A stretch of 64,000 nucleotides of DNA from Undaria pinnatifida (taxonomy: Eukaryota; Sar; Phaeophyceae; Laminariales; Alariaceae): assembly GCA_012845835.1 (NCBI GenBank), contig JABAKD010000109.1, positions 368,429 through 432,428 of the forward strand, in the 5' to 3' direction. Within the stretch, counting starts at the first letter, position 1. Each line of letters starts with the position of its first letter. Under the pieces are notes generated by a model, which saw nothing but the letters and a program-made list of their open reading frames with translations, did not search any database and had not been told where the DNA came from. A program made the position numbers and the translations under genes. This document shows, one piece after another, positions 1-11,400 of this stretch.

Positions 1-735
1 GCGTTTTCATCCGGTAGCAGTTTTAATTTCCCTTGGATAAGTTTTGGAAAAAGGTTTCAAGATCCCAAGATGAAATCCCTCAGAAAAAACGCGGTAAATT
101 TCTTCTATCGTAGCATTGGGTCTCCACCTCCCCCTTCACCTCCCCCCTCACCACACACACGCCCCTCCTTCGCTGCCCGACCAAACACCACCCCCCTCCA
201 ACACACACAAACACACCCCCCCTCCCCTCCGATGCACCAAAACAAACAGTAATACTAAACTGAACAATACTCGCAAGAATGATAAAGACTACCCGACAGG
301 TGATATCACGTCCACACCTTTCGAGCCATCCATGCAGCTGTTCCAATTCGTTTACATGGTGTCTTCAACTTCACATTAACCTTCCTCCCACCCCCTTCTT
401 TCCCCGCTACCCCCACCATCGCCTAGACCTAGCAGTACGCGTACAACAGAAACATCGTGCGATATACGTGTATGCGACATAAACATGTTGGAATCCTCCC
501 TCCCTCTCCCTACAAGCCCCGTCCTCTCCCCGCCGACTCGTGCTACGATAGAGGTAGCACTTTTCGTCTGAAATTATTTGTGGATGACAGAGCTCCTTAA
601 TTAAACCAAATTTGTCGGGAAAAAATCAAAACAGGCCATTTTGTTTTCGTCATTCTCGTTCTATACCTAGATCATGGGAGGTTTCATCCGGTGGCAGTTT
701 GATTTTCTCCAAACAAGTTTTGAGGACACGTCTTA
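1..735 (+). repeat. Direct repeat ends around C-rich copy A (1-60 and 678-735)
   Basis: TTTTCATCCGGTAGCAGTTT at the window start recurs as TTTCATCCGGTGGCAGTTT near 681, followed in both by AAGTTTTG. They could be ends of an internal element or pieces of the dispersed repeat. Confidence 0.6.
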
Positions 736-1620
736 ATCTGTGGAAGTGACTAACCTTATGAAAAAAGGTGGTGGTTCTCTATCGGGAGCACGCGTCCGCC
801 GTCTATAGCAGGGCTTACAGGGCGTATACATGATAAACGGAACCCCCTCTTCTCCCCACCGGTTCTACGAGTTACAAAATGCAGAAATTGACCTGCCCAA
901 CCCGTCCACGCCCCCTCTCCCCCCCTCCCGCCCCCCTTCTGATCAAAATCAGGACCCCACGTCCCAAAAACCTCCGCCCTCCCCTCACCCGATACTCGAC
1001 CTACAGGATTCACTTGATAAACTGATGCATTTCCTTCCACAGCTGTCAGATTTTGTCCCCCTCAGCAACGGGTTTTATAGTTTCCGCGCACAGACTGCCT
1101 AACATCACCCTGTCGACCCTGATAGCTACACTGTGGTTGCAAGGGGAGTCGCCGACCTAAAACCTTAATGAGGACACACAACCCGTAATGCGCGCGATCG
1201 GAGTATCATCACACACAGCTTGCAAAGATGAGTTCGACAAAATATTCGACCTCACAGCTGGAGGAGTGTGTTTTTTTTTATAATAATATGGTACTACACA
1301 CATACATGATAAACTGATGTATTCCACAGCTGCTGCAGTAAGATATTTCCCCCCCCAACGATGGCTTTTTTTATAGCTTCCGTTCACAGATTGATTAACA
1401 TCACCCTGTTTACCGTGTGGTACAATATACTGTTGTAGTTTTAAGGGGAGTCGGTGACCAACATCCTTGTCGAGGACGCACACGCAGAAATACGCGCAAT
1501 CGGAGCATCACACAACAACCCGGAAGTATTTGAGTTTCGACGAAATCTTACAACACAAATGAAATATTCGATTTCGTCACAGCTGGAAGGTGTATCACAA
1601 CAATACTTGATGCATATAAT
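116..1620 (+). repeat. C-rich dispersed repeat, copy A
   Basis: Shows the family landmarks in order: C-rich tracts, GATATCACGTCC, TTTCGAGCCATCCATGC, ACCATCGCCTAGACCTAGCA, ACCGGTTCTACGAGTTACAA, CACAGCTGTCAGATTTTGTC, AAGGGGAGTCGCCGACCTA, GCGCGATCGGAGTATCA and CTCACAGCTGGAG. The tail section is present twice (about 1018-1275 and 1305-1600), the second copy more decayed. Open frames here are Pro-rich artefacts of the C tracts. Confidence 0.85.
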
Positions 1621-1640
1621 TCATGCGCGAAGATTACGAG

Positions 1641-1830
1641 TGTGGTTCTCGCTTCGTCTCTAGCTAACGGCTAAACCGTCATTTTGTTTTTCGTGTGTTA
1701 TGTTTCTCGCTTTCGCCTTGTAGTCTCCATAAATCTATGAATATTTTCTTGAAACAGTCCCCCAACCATAACATAGACTTATTATAATCGAGCCTCCCTT
1801 TACCTCATACATATGAAGGAAGTACTATTT
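1641..1830 (+). other. Unassigned spacer
   Basis: Short spacer between copy A and the TIR element. Nothing seen. Confidence 0.5.
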
Positions 1831-1935
1831 AAAAGGGCAATAACCAAAAACGGGTATACCCGGTCACTTTCCTACCAAAAACGGGTACACTCTAAAATCA
1901 AGTGAAAAACTCAACCCACGAGCCACGCGATTGGT
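1831..1935 (+). repeat. Left terminal inverted repeat
   Basis: Pairs with 4263-4367 over about 105 bp with a few mismatches in the centre. The outer 30 bp are nearly perfect. Confidence 0.88.
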
Positions 1936-2495
1936 CAGAGAAAAATTGTACCTGGTTTTGAGAGATAATGTCCCGGGTTCACCCCTAAACGACCATTATG
2001 TTTGACTTTCACCCGTTTTTGATTTATCTAAGCGAAATGATGCCTTCATATACATTATACCCAATCAGAGGTAATGCATTGACCCCCTCATACGAATTTT
2101 CGCTTTCGCTGGGATGGAACGCCATCGTGGTGCCTGAAAGAAAGGCCAAGAGGTTCACAGTAGCTTTGACCCCCTTCCACATTAAAAACCACCTCGCCCC
2201 TGTCACGAACGCAGCTGAAGAAGACAACCCAGCAGGAAAGTGGCGTCCCTGTATCCGTCAGCACCGCCACGCGTGCCCGCAGCAACACCCTTCTTACTGA
2301 TGCCACCGGGGTTGCCAACTCGCACCATGATTTTTGCCCCAGGCGTATTTTCAGGCTCTCTCCGACGCGTCGTACAGGGAGTGTTTTTCATGAATACCTG
2401 GTGCCTGGTATCATATCGATAGGGCCCATCATATGCCAGGTACCAGGGATACGTAAAAAGGGTCATACGTGAAAGAAAAACTAAAAGGTTTCGTC
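1936..2495 (+). other. Interior of the TIR element, left part
   Basis: Short open frames on both strands (around 1998-2300 plus, 2203-2604 minus) with no recognisable domain. Not called as genes. Confidence 0.4.
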
Positions 2496-3760
2496 TTCTA
2501 CATAATACACACCTATACGCAGTTGATATCACGTCAGTATCTTTCTGACCATCCATGACGTAGTTTTCAATTATTTTCCCCCCACCCCCCCACCCCCCCT
2601 CCAACGCCCCCTCTTTTCAAACCACCGGCACGATCGCCTAGACCTAGCACCACGCGTATAACCAGCTGCTACAATTTTTTGATTTCACAGCCGAAGTGTA
2701 TTTGAGTATTATTTGTGACCTAAACCTGCTAAATATTCTCACCCCCCCCCGCGAGCCCCCCACTTGCTCTCCCTTACTCAAACGCCCCACCAAATATCGA
2801 AATCCGCCAGATTAACAAACACTTCACGCACAGGATATCACCTCATTATCTTTCGAGAGCCATCCATGCCGCTGTGTCCCCCCCCCCCCCCCCCCCGCCT
2901 CGAACGCCCCCTTCTTCCCCATCACCCGCACCATCGCCTAGACCTAGCACCACACGTATAACAAACCCCTCACCTAAAGCCCTTCCTTCCCCCCCCCCCC
3001 GCCCCCTACCCCCCCCCCCCCCCGCCCCCCCCCCGCCCCCACCCCCCACCTCCCCCCCTCCCCCCCCCCGCCCCCCCTCCCAACCCATCCCAACCCCACC
3101 CCCTCGAACACTCCACCCTCTCTTTACTCACTGATTGTACGACATACCCTAGGATATACATAATAAACTCATGCATTATATCCAAAACCGTCACATTTAT
3201 CACGTCAAATAATGTATAGTTTCCACGCATATATTGAGCTGCCCCAAACGCCCCCCCCCCCCGCCCCAACCCCCCCCCCCCCAAAAAATAAACTGGTGCC
3301 AAAACCGTCAGATTTATCCCCTCGAAAGGATTTATAGCTTACATGCACAACAAATTGCTCCCCCTTTCCCCCCCCCCCTCCAAACCCGCTCGCTTTTGAT
3401 CAAAACCAGGCGCCCACGTCCTTCAAAACTCCGCCCCCCCCCCCCACCGGTTATTGGACTTACAAGATTCACTTGATAAAAGGATACATTTCCCTCCACA
3501 GCTGTCAGATTTTGTCCCCCTCAGAAACGGGTCTGATAGTTTCCGCGCACAGACTGACTAACATCACCCTGTTGACCCTGATAGCTACACTGTAGTTGTA
3601 AGGGGAGTCGCCGACCTATATCCTTTAATGAGGACACACAACTCGTAATGCGCGCGATCGAAGTATCACACACAGCTTGCGAAGATGAGTTTCGACGAAA
3701 TCTTCGATCTCACAGCTGGAGTGTATTTTCATTTTTTATAATAATACCCGGTATATGTCT
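2496..3760 (+). repeat. C-rich dispersed repeat, copy B
   Basis: Begins at CACACCTATACGCAGTTGATA (compare copy C near 7645) and ends with the tail CACAGCTGGAGTGTATTTTC. It has long C homopolymers at 2878-2896, 2988-3075 and 3250-3285. It lacks the first ~290 bp of copy C. Confidence 0.9.
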
Positions 3761-3798
3761 ACACGGACGGACTTGATTATGCGAGTTAATGTGAGAGC

Positions 3799-3827
3799 AA
3801 CAACAACAACAACAACAACAACAACAG
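3799..3827 (+). repeat. (CAA)n microsatellite
   Basis: About nine CAA units just after the tail of copy B. Confidence 0.9.
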
Positions 3828-3930
3828 TTAACAACATACGTGCTGAGGGGCCGATTATACTTGTTTACCGGCTCGTAAGATACAATTACGAGCCTACAAT
3901 TACTGCTAAATGATGATATCGTACAACGTG

Positions 3931-4160
3931 GTACATATCGTAGTACGAGTACCAATGAATGTGATCACAACAACAAAAACACGTATTTCATTATCGCTCG
4001 CTCGTTCGCTCGCCCGCTGTCGCTCTTGTTACTATGGCATAGGGATGACACTCTGTCTTGAAGTAATGAATACAGTACATGTTTGACGAGAATACTCGTA
4101 TACGTGTACATATCGTAGTACGAGTACGAAGAATGAGGGTGATCAATCATGACAACAAAT
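3931..4160 (+). repeat. Direct repeat inside the TIR element (3931-3980, 4106-4160)
   Basis: GTACATATCGTAGTACGAGTAC occurs at both sites 175 bp apart, followed in each by AATG, GTGATCA and ACAACAA-type sequence. Confidence 0.85.
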
Positions 4161-4262
4161 GCATGCATTTAATTACCAACTACACAACAGACATATACCT
4201 TGTACAAGTACACCTCATGTCTAGCGTCAGCAGGCCAAAAATCGAGAGGTTCATCGACTTGC

Positions 4263-4367
4263 AGTCGCGTGGCTCGTGGGGTGCGTTTTCACTTGATTCT
4301 GTAACCATTTTAACCTTTTTTGAGAAAAATGTGACCCGGTATACCCATTTTTGGTTATTGCCCTTTT
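4263..4367 (-). repeat. Right terminal inverted repeat
   Basis: Reverse complement partner of 1831-1935. Inner boundary CGCGTGGCTCGTGGG. Confidence 0.88.
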
Positions 4368-5311
4368 CAAAACGGTGTCAAGTTTTCACGAAATAAGTTA
4401 AAACCCCTAAAAATGTCCATCACCGAATTGATACAACGGGTATAAATGGTCGTGGATTATATACTAGCCTTATTTGGGCGCTGCATCACGGCCTCTCTAT
4501 CTGGGTGTTTGCTTCCCGACATCATAAAAACAGAGGCAAGCCCGCGGCGTTTGTGCGAAGTACAGATGATCCCACGAGCGCGAGTGTGGCCTATATATAT
4601 AGTTATCTTAAAGCCACACTGACACTGAGCACATCCCCGCCCCTGTCGCATGTCGTTGGTCTCTACGCGCGTGTGAGGCAGCCTATGCGAAGGACGGGGA
4701 TCTTTGCGCAGGCAAAGTCGTCGTAATTTTTTTGTTGTTTCGCATCGTCACTCACTCGTAGGTTGCCCAGGCAAAAGGATTGTGTACGGCTATTATTATC
4801 TATCGCGCAGCACTTTCCTGTATTGGATCGAGTATTGTATTGGGGTGAGAGGTGTGGAGGGGTGTGGAGGGATAAGAAGGTCCTCCAGCCAAACTTACAC
4901 GGTAGGGGGATAGCCTCTCTTCCCTTAACACCATATCACTCGACCTTTCGCGCGCGTGGGTCAATATCCCACAAACCAAACACAGCGGCAAAAACGGACA
5001 AGACGTGTGTGATGTCGATGACCAGTGTTCCGCAGCAAACTACTTAATGGTAATGAAGGTTTGTGACAAAGCCGAAAACCACGTACTTCGCAGTTAGGCG
5101 CTAGTACGCACGTTAACACAGCAGGCCTGCAACCTACCCCGTTACCCTAGCGTGGAAAACAGACATTAGGTAGTTTCTTACATTTGTTCAGGGTTTGGTC
5201 GATCATCGCTGCTCAGACGCCAGCTCCAAAGATAGGAATCTTTCACGCAACCTTTGTGGATGTTCTAAGTACTAAGCCCAAGAGTCGTGCCGAAACACGT
5301 GTTTTGCACAG
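4368..5311 (+). other. Unassigned stretch upstream of exon 1
   Basis: No module-type exon, promoter or tRNA was recognised. The exon that must precede exon 1 (phase 0 end, VEI-type start) was searched for here and not found. Confidence 0.45.
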
Positions 5312-5450
5312 GACGAATCTCGGAGCACCGGCTCGCGGTATGGCTGCACCCAGCAGAGCGGCTCTTCGGGTGCTTGTACGGCTAGGTACAGGTTGAACGA
5401 GGAGAAGTACAGCGGCGGTACCCCGCAGACGATCTCATCGGTATATGTAG
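5312..5450 (+). CDS. Exon 1 of model: start of F5/8C module 1 (partial gene start)
   Basis: The reading frame opens after the acceptor GTTTTGCACAG with Asp in phase 0, exactly as exons 4 and 7 do. It encodes a Ser-rich start, the box SRYGC (matching SSWSC and SRWSC in modules 2 and 3), a second Cys, then a hydrophobic strand ISSVYV. It ends in phase 1 before GTTCGT, a weak donor. The split codon joins exon 2 as Ala, giving the same A-F junction as the other modules. The homologous position and phase support the call despite the poor donor. The preceding exon should end in phase 0 and was not found. Confidence 0.6.
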
Positions 5451-8400
5451 GTTCGTTCTGTTCTGGTATTGTCCAGATGCCAGGTGGGAGGGTCCAGAGT
5501 CCTAGGTACTGCGACTAACTACGCCTGATATGATCACCCCTTCCCCTTCCCTGTGGCATGATACGTTGACCTCACCCGGTACGATGTTTACATTCACCCC
5601 AACCATATATGTCGATGCCCTCAGGGCGGGCAGCGACATCGCCTCACGGGTTTGCTTCTGGACTCGCCGTAAGCAACGCATACACTGCTGTATTCCATGT
5701 CTGCAGTCGGCACATCATATGCATACCCAGTTGGCCTATACTGCATCAATGGATGCAATCAGTGGCGAGTCTCCAGAACCCTCCCCGCCCCCCCCCGCGT
5801 CTTGAATGCATGTTGCAACACCCATCACGAACGGCGACACCACCCTACCTGCGGCTTTGTTGCTGCAATAACCAAAGTACCGGTGGTGGGTTTTTGTGGT
5901 CGCTATACTTCGTGGCATCTAGTCTAAGCCTGCAGTATTCAGTATAGACTATTCACGGCATTCGAAATATATGTAAGCAATAACACCCACCCCTCCCGTC
6001 CTCCCCCCCACCTTGTATTTCTTGGGCAGCCTTTACCTCCGACAGCGAGACCACCCTGCAAGTTGTACTGGAAGACGATGTCGTAGTAGATTCATGGACG
6101 GGAGACGCTGGCGACACAGGGCTGCAAGAGATACCGGGCGTATCGGGGTACTCCGTTGACGAGATGGAGCTGGTGGCCGTGATCGACGAAGGCAGCTACA
6201 TGGGGATCACAGAAGTAAGCCCCTCTTTTCCAGAGATATTGACGCATTTCTAAGTTGATCGGTGGTACGAGTGTGCGTAGATGCAATGAAGGATTACGTC
6301 CTCGCTATGGTGTATACTGTTGCCGTCATAGAAGTGGGCTGATCTACTGGACACACAGAAGAAATGGGTATGGTTCAATCTTGTTATTGACGCCTTACCC
6401 ATTTTTGAGTTGTTCTACAGCCGTTCCAGCGGTGCGCTCGATAGGCCATTACATACGGTATCCGTGATGGACGAAGGCAACATCACAGAAACGGGGCCCT
6501 TACCCGTGAGTGATTCCAATCACGGGCATTGCTACGGTAGAGCGGGGTCGCTCTTAGGGTCCGATCGAGCGTCTACTTTTATATTTCTTGTACCCGTTTC
6601 ATACCTTCCATGTGTTTTATTTCACGTGTTTTTAGCTTCGCGATAAGCACCATCATCGCTAAAACAATTTTTTACTCCCAACAATCACTCACTGCTCTCA
6701 TGCCCATTTTCATCGGTATACATCGTCACTGGCGCGAGTGGTCTTTTCGAGTTGTTTGTTCGGTATTTTCTCGGTACGTAAAATTCTGCCTGGTATATAT
6801 TACTACAAGGTTCCGCTTCGGGATTGAGTAGACTTGATATCCCGGGGGCGTCCGAAATCCTAACGGGAAAACACATACGTTCCAATGAAATGTACGTGCT
6901 ACTGTTGGTTTTGCTGATGCTGTGTGCTTCGTTTAACCGATATGAGTTCCAACGAGGTGTGTTGCATCGTTGTTGCGTTGAGGCCGAAAATGAATATATC
7001 GTCGCGGTTCGATCTCCCGGTCCTTACCGCTATTCACCACCCACACACGTATACTGTGACTGCCTCAAAGTCAAGAGCTTGAAGCCCGACCGCCAACAAT
7101 TAAAAATAGTTTTTAAAACGTTTGGTATCTTGTATTGTTGCAACACGCGATTGCGTTGTAGTCACGTCCAACGCCGAAATAGCACACATCCCTTAGCAGC
7201 AGCGTTGACCGTACGTGCTTTTATGATGCTGAGTGGCGGACTGATCTTCACGCGCTGATTTGTACGACGTGCTCATCTTCGCACTTTGATGCGTCCACGC
7301 GAAACATTAACCTTATTTTTCCGCATGCACATGTTATGACAATACTTTGATCGAACATCAAACCTTCTAGATTAGTAAACATTACAAGCCAGATGATATA
7401 AAGGGATGTCTTATTGCTTCAATCGTCAGGTTTGTCCCCTTTGAGGATTTGTAGTTCCGCGCACATATTGAAATGACCCGCCCCCCGCCCCCCCCCCCCC
7501 CTCCCCTCCCCCTCCCCTGACCCCTCTTGTTCATGAAAAACCCCAACCCTCTCCCCCCCCCCCCCCCCCCGTCCCCCGATCCCCCCCCCCGTCCGCATAG
7601 TTTGTCCAAACGCCCCACTCACAATCGAAATCGGCCAGAGTAATAAACACCTATACGCAGTTGATATCCCGTCATTATCTTTCTGACCATCCATGACGTA
7701 GTTTTCAATTATTTTCCCCCCGAACCCCCCCCTTCAACGCCCCCTCTTTTCCAACCACCCGCACGATCGCCTAGACCTAGCACCACGCGTACAACAAGCC
7801 CCTACATATCTTTGATCTCACAGCCGAAGTGTATTTAAAAATTATTTGTGACTTGAACCTTCTAAAAAATCTCCCCCCCCCCCCCCGCCCCCCCCCTCTC
7901 GCTCTCCCTTACTCAAACGCCCCACCAAATATCGAAATCCGCCAGATTAATAAACACTTCACGCACAGGATATTACCTCGTTATCTTTCGAGAGCCATCC
8001 ATGCCGCTGCTTTCCCCCCCCCCCCCCCCCCCCCCCGCCCCGAACACCCCCTTCTTCCCCATCACCCACACCATCGCCTAGACCTAGCACCACACGTATA
8101 ACAAACCCTCCACCTAAAGCCCTTCCTCCCCCCCCCCCCCCCCCCTCTCGCCCCCTCCCCCGCCCCCTCCGGCCCCTCCCCCCACCTTCCCCCCCCCCAA
8201 CCCATCCCAACCTCACCCCCTCGAACACTCCACCCTCTCTCTACTCACCGTTTGTACGACTTACACCAGGATATACATGATAGACTGATGCATCATTTCC
8301 AAAACCGTCACAATTATACCCTCAAAATAATGTACAGTTTCCACGCACATATTGAGCTGCCCCACACGCCCCACCCCCGCCCATACCCCCCCCCCAATAA

Positions 8401-11400
8401 TAAACTGGTGCCAAAACCGTCAGATTTATCCCCTTGAAAGGATTATAACATACATGCACAAATTCCCCCCCCATCCCCCCCCCCCCCCCCTCCCCCCCCC
8501 TCCAAACCCGTTCGCTTTTGATCAAAACCAGGCCCCCACGTCCTTCAAAACTCCGCCCCTCCCCCTCACCGGTTATTCGACTTACAAGAATCACTCGATA
8601 AAATGATACATTTCCCTCCACAGCTGTCAGATTTTGTCCCCCTCAGAAACGCGTTTTATAGTTTCAGCGCACAGACTGACTAAAATCACCCTGTCGACCC
8701 GGATAGCTACACTGTAGTTGTAAGGGGAGTCGCCGACCTATATCCTTAATGAGGACACACAACTCGTAATGCGCGCGATCGGAGTATCACACACAGCTTG
8801 CAAAGATGAGTTTCGACGAAATCTTCGATCTCACAGCTGGAGTGTATTTTCAATTTTTTTAATACTTTGGAACGTTGTTTTGCCAAGTCGGCTGTGGTCA
8901 TACACAATGCGGAACGAACACATCAACTGAAAGTACTGTCTGTACAACAAGTCAAGTCTATCTTGCGTAGCGGACTGCGATACACGTAGTGAACGGTACG
9001 ACAAAGATAATGGCCACAGTCGGACGGAAGTACCCTCCTATTCCGACTTTATTTTGGGCCGGTTGCGCGACGGATCCGGTGCCCAGGCCGGACTTCAATA
9101 TTTTTCTCTGCCGCAAATTAAGAAACCTTTCCATGGTGTTTCATATCGCAAGACCGGTTCACACATCGACACACAGCCACCCGCACAAGTGGCCTCAAGG
9201 TGCTTCACATATAAACCCCGAGCGTGAATACTAATAGAAGGGACTGCAGGGCAATACGGGAGTGTTGACGACACAACCACCGGTGTTACAACTTTGGTGT
9301 TCGAAGAGGGTTGGCTTTACCATACCTTTTGCAATTTTCAAACGCAGTGTTGACGGTACAATCATGCTTTTTTTCTTTTCTGTCGCAGGTTGAGATCTAC
9401 GTGGATGTCGATGACGTGCCTGTCACCGGAATTTCTGCATCCGAGCGCGTCAGCCTTACGGTGTCCGCTACGGTCAACGACGACTCCGCTGAGGACACTC
9501 TTGTGAGATATATGGTACCGTGCGTGGGAGAAAGAGTAAAAGAAAAAGAGATATCATGGTTAACACGAAGAACTGCGATAGGTGTAGAACGTATTGGTAT
9601 TGGCAAACGTAGGGTCCGAACGGCGGGGCTATATATCCCTATTAATAGATCGCTATCATGCCATTACTGTTTTACAATATTTTTCGTTGCTTACCTGCTG
9701 TAGTAGGCCATGGGATTGTTCAACGGGTTGCAGCTTGCATGTCCACCAGCGTTTGTGTTTGGACGAGGCATGTTAGCTCTCGAAAGCAGGCCAGGGAGAA
9801 ACCTAAGTGCTATCTCTACAGTAGTACGCGCGTTTGTTTTATCCCCAACGGAGAAGATGCCCGAAGAACGCCGAGTTTGTGCATATTTCTAACGCGTTAC
9901 TTTTTGGTGCATGCCTAGGCCATGGGATTGTTCATCGATTTGCACTTTCGTGCATTTTCGACAGTCAGATTCCCGTGAAGTTAAAGTTCTTGAAGCACCG
10001 ACCCCAAAAGAAGGGGGTGACCCCACTGCGGTATCAGCAACTAACTGGTCTATTTTCCTAGCATACGTCAGGAGTGCATCACCACCTGTTTTTTCCGCTT
10101 CCCAACTGGGAATCTCTGTGCCTAGTCTAAAACCTGCGTTCAAGATTTCATAACATAATTCTCAATCCCATTTACAAGGTCATGGCCTCGGCACCAAACC
10201 AGTAACGACTCGGGCTACAGTATGGGTACGACATATCGAGCAGGCCGTTTCTGACGAGCGGGGCTCTTTCATTTTGGACTTACCCCTTATTGTTCGTCTT
10301 TGACAATGTCGCTGGGTAGGTAAGGGGATCGATGGTCACGTAGGACATGATTGGTGTCCGCGTAAGCTTGTACTGTGCTGTGTGTTGTGTGCGTTACGCG
10401 TGCTGTGTTTGTTGTGTGTGTTGTGTGTGTTGTTGTGTTTTGTGTCGTGTGTGCGTTGTGTGTTGTGTTGTGTGTTGTGTTGCGTGTTGTGTTGTATTCT
10501 GTGTTGTGGTCGTGTGTTGTGTGCGTTGTGTTGTGTGTTGAATGTTTGTTGTGTGTTGTGTGTATTGTGTTGTGTGTTGTGTGTTTTTTGTTGGGTGTTG
10601 GGTGTTGGGTGTTGTCATACCACTCTCGTCAAAGCGAGGCGCGTCAGTAGGACTCGGCGCTGTCTTCATCGTACGTAGCATTGGACTAACAATGTACTGT
10701 ATAACCCTCCAATGCAAAACCCTTGGAACAGGAACCGTTTGAATGGCAACCCTAATGGCATCACAGCAGCTACAGCTTCATTGAGGAGCCCCCGTCCATG
10801 AAAAAAATACTCGCGGACTAACATTTTTACCGGAAACCCGTCAGTCAGCATATAGTAAGTATGTATGTATGTATGTATGTATGTATGTATGTATGTATGT
10901 ATGTATGTATGTATGTATGTATGTATGTATGTATGTATGTATGTATGTATGTATGTATGTATGTATGTATGTATGTATGTATGTATGTATGTATGTATGT
11001 ATGTATGTATGTATGTATGTATGTATGTATGTATGTATGTATGTATGTATGTATGTATGTATGTATGTATGTATGTATGTATGTATGTATGTATGTATGT
11101 ATGTATGTATGTATGTATGTATGTATGTATGTATGTATGTATGTATGTATGTATGTATGTATGTATGTATTATTGGTTGTTCTCCAAACCTATATGGTCG
11201 CGGACATGTTCGGGTGAGGTATCTGTCGCGGTTGTTCGTTTCTACCGAGTGCACCTCTGGACAAGCATTTCGGGCTCGGGGAAACCAAACCTATTCTAAT
11301 TGTCTTCGGTTTGGTGCCTTGATGCTGTTTTCGTCACCTCCCCTTACTGTATTGTCGTTCGCAAAGGACGGAAGCACGAGTACTTCGTCTTCGTGGTCTT

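Larger units (their letters stand above)
1831..4367. mobile_element. 2.54 kb element with ~105-bp terminal inverted repeats
   Basis: Left end AAAAGGGCAATAACCAAAAA continues through GGGTATACC, AATCAAGTGAAAA and CCACGAGCCACGCG. The right end is its imperfect reverse complement (4263-4367, ending TTTTTGGTTATTGCCCTTTT). No transposase was recognised inside, so it looks non-autonomous. It contains C-rich copy B. A clear target duplication is not visible. Confidence 0.82.
6215..9388 (+). other. Intron 2
   Basis: This 3.2 kb intron holds a decayed echo of the 3' end of exon 2 (about 6452-6492) and a nearly full C-rich dispersed repeat (7353-8870). The parts at 6500-7340 and 8880-9380 show nothing recognisable. 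The acceptor follows a good pyrimidine tract (TTTTTTTCTTTTCTGTCGCAG). Confidence 0.6.
9503..11366 (+). other. Intron 3
   Basis: The intron contains a short direct repeat (GGCCATGGGATTGTTCA at about 9707 and 9919), a TG-rich low-complexity tract (10371-10612) and a long TATG tetranucleotide array (10856-11170). The remainder has no recognisable gene. Confidence 0.6.

Noticed and set aside
2846..3302. Pro-rich and Gly-rich open frames in C-rich tracts
   Set aside because: Produced by poly-C/poly-G runs of the dispersed repeat; the same happens at 7380-8620 and 34030-34580.
10371..10612. TG-rich tract as a telomeric repeat
   Set aside because: Units are irregular and internal; it is simple low-complexity sequence.
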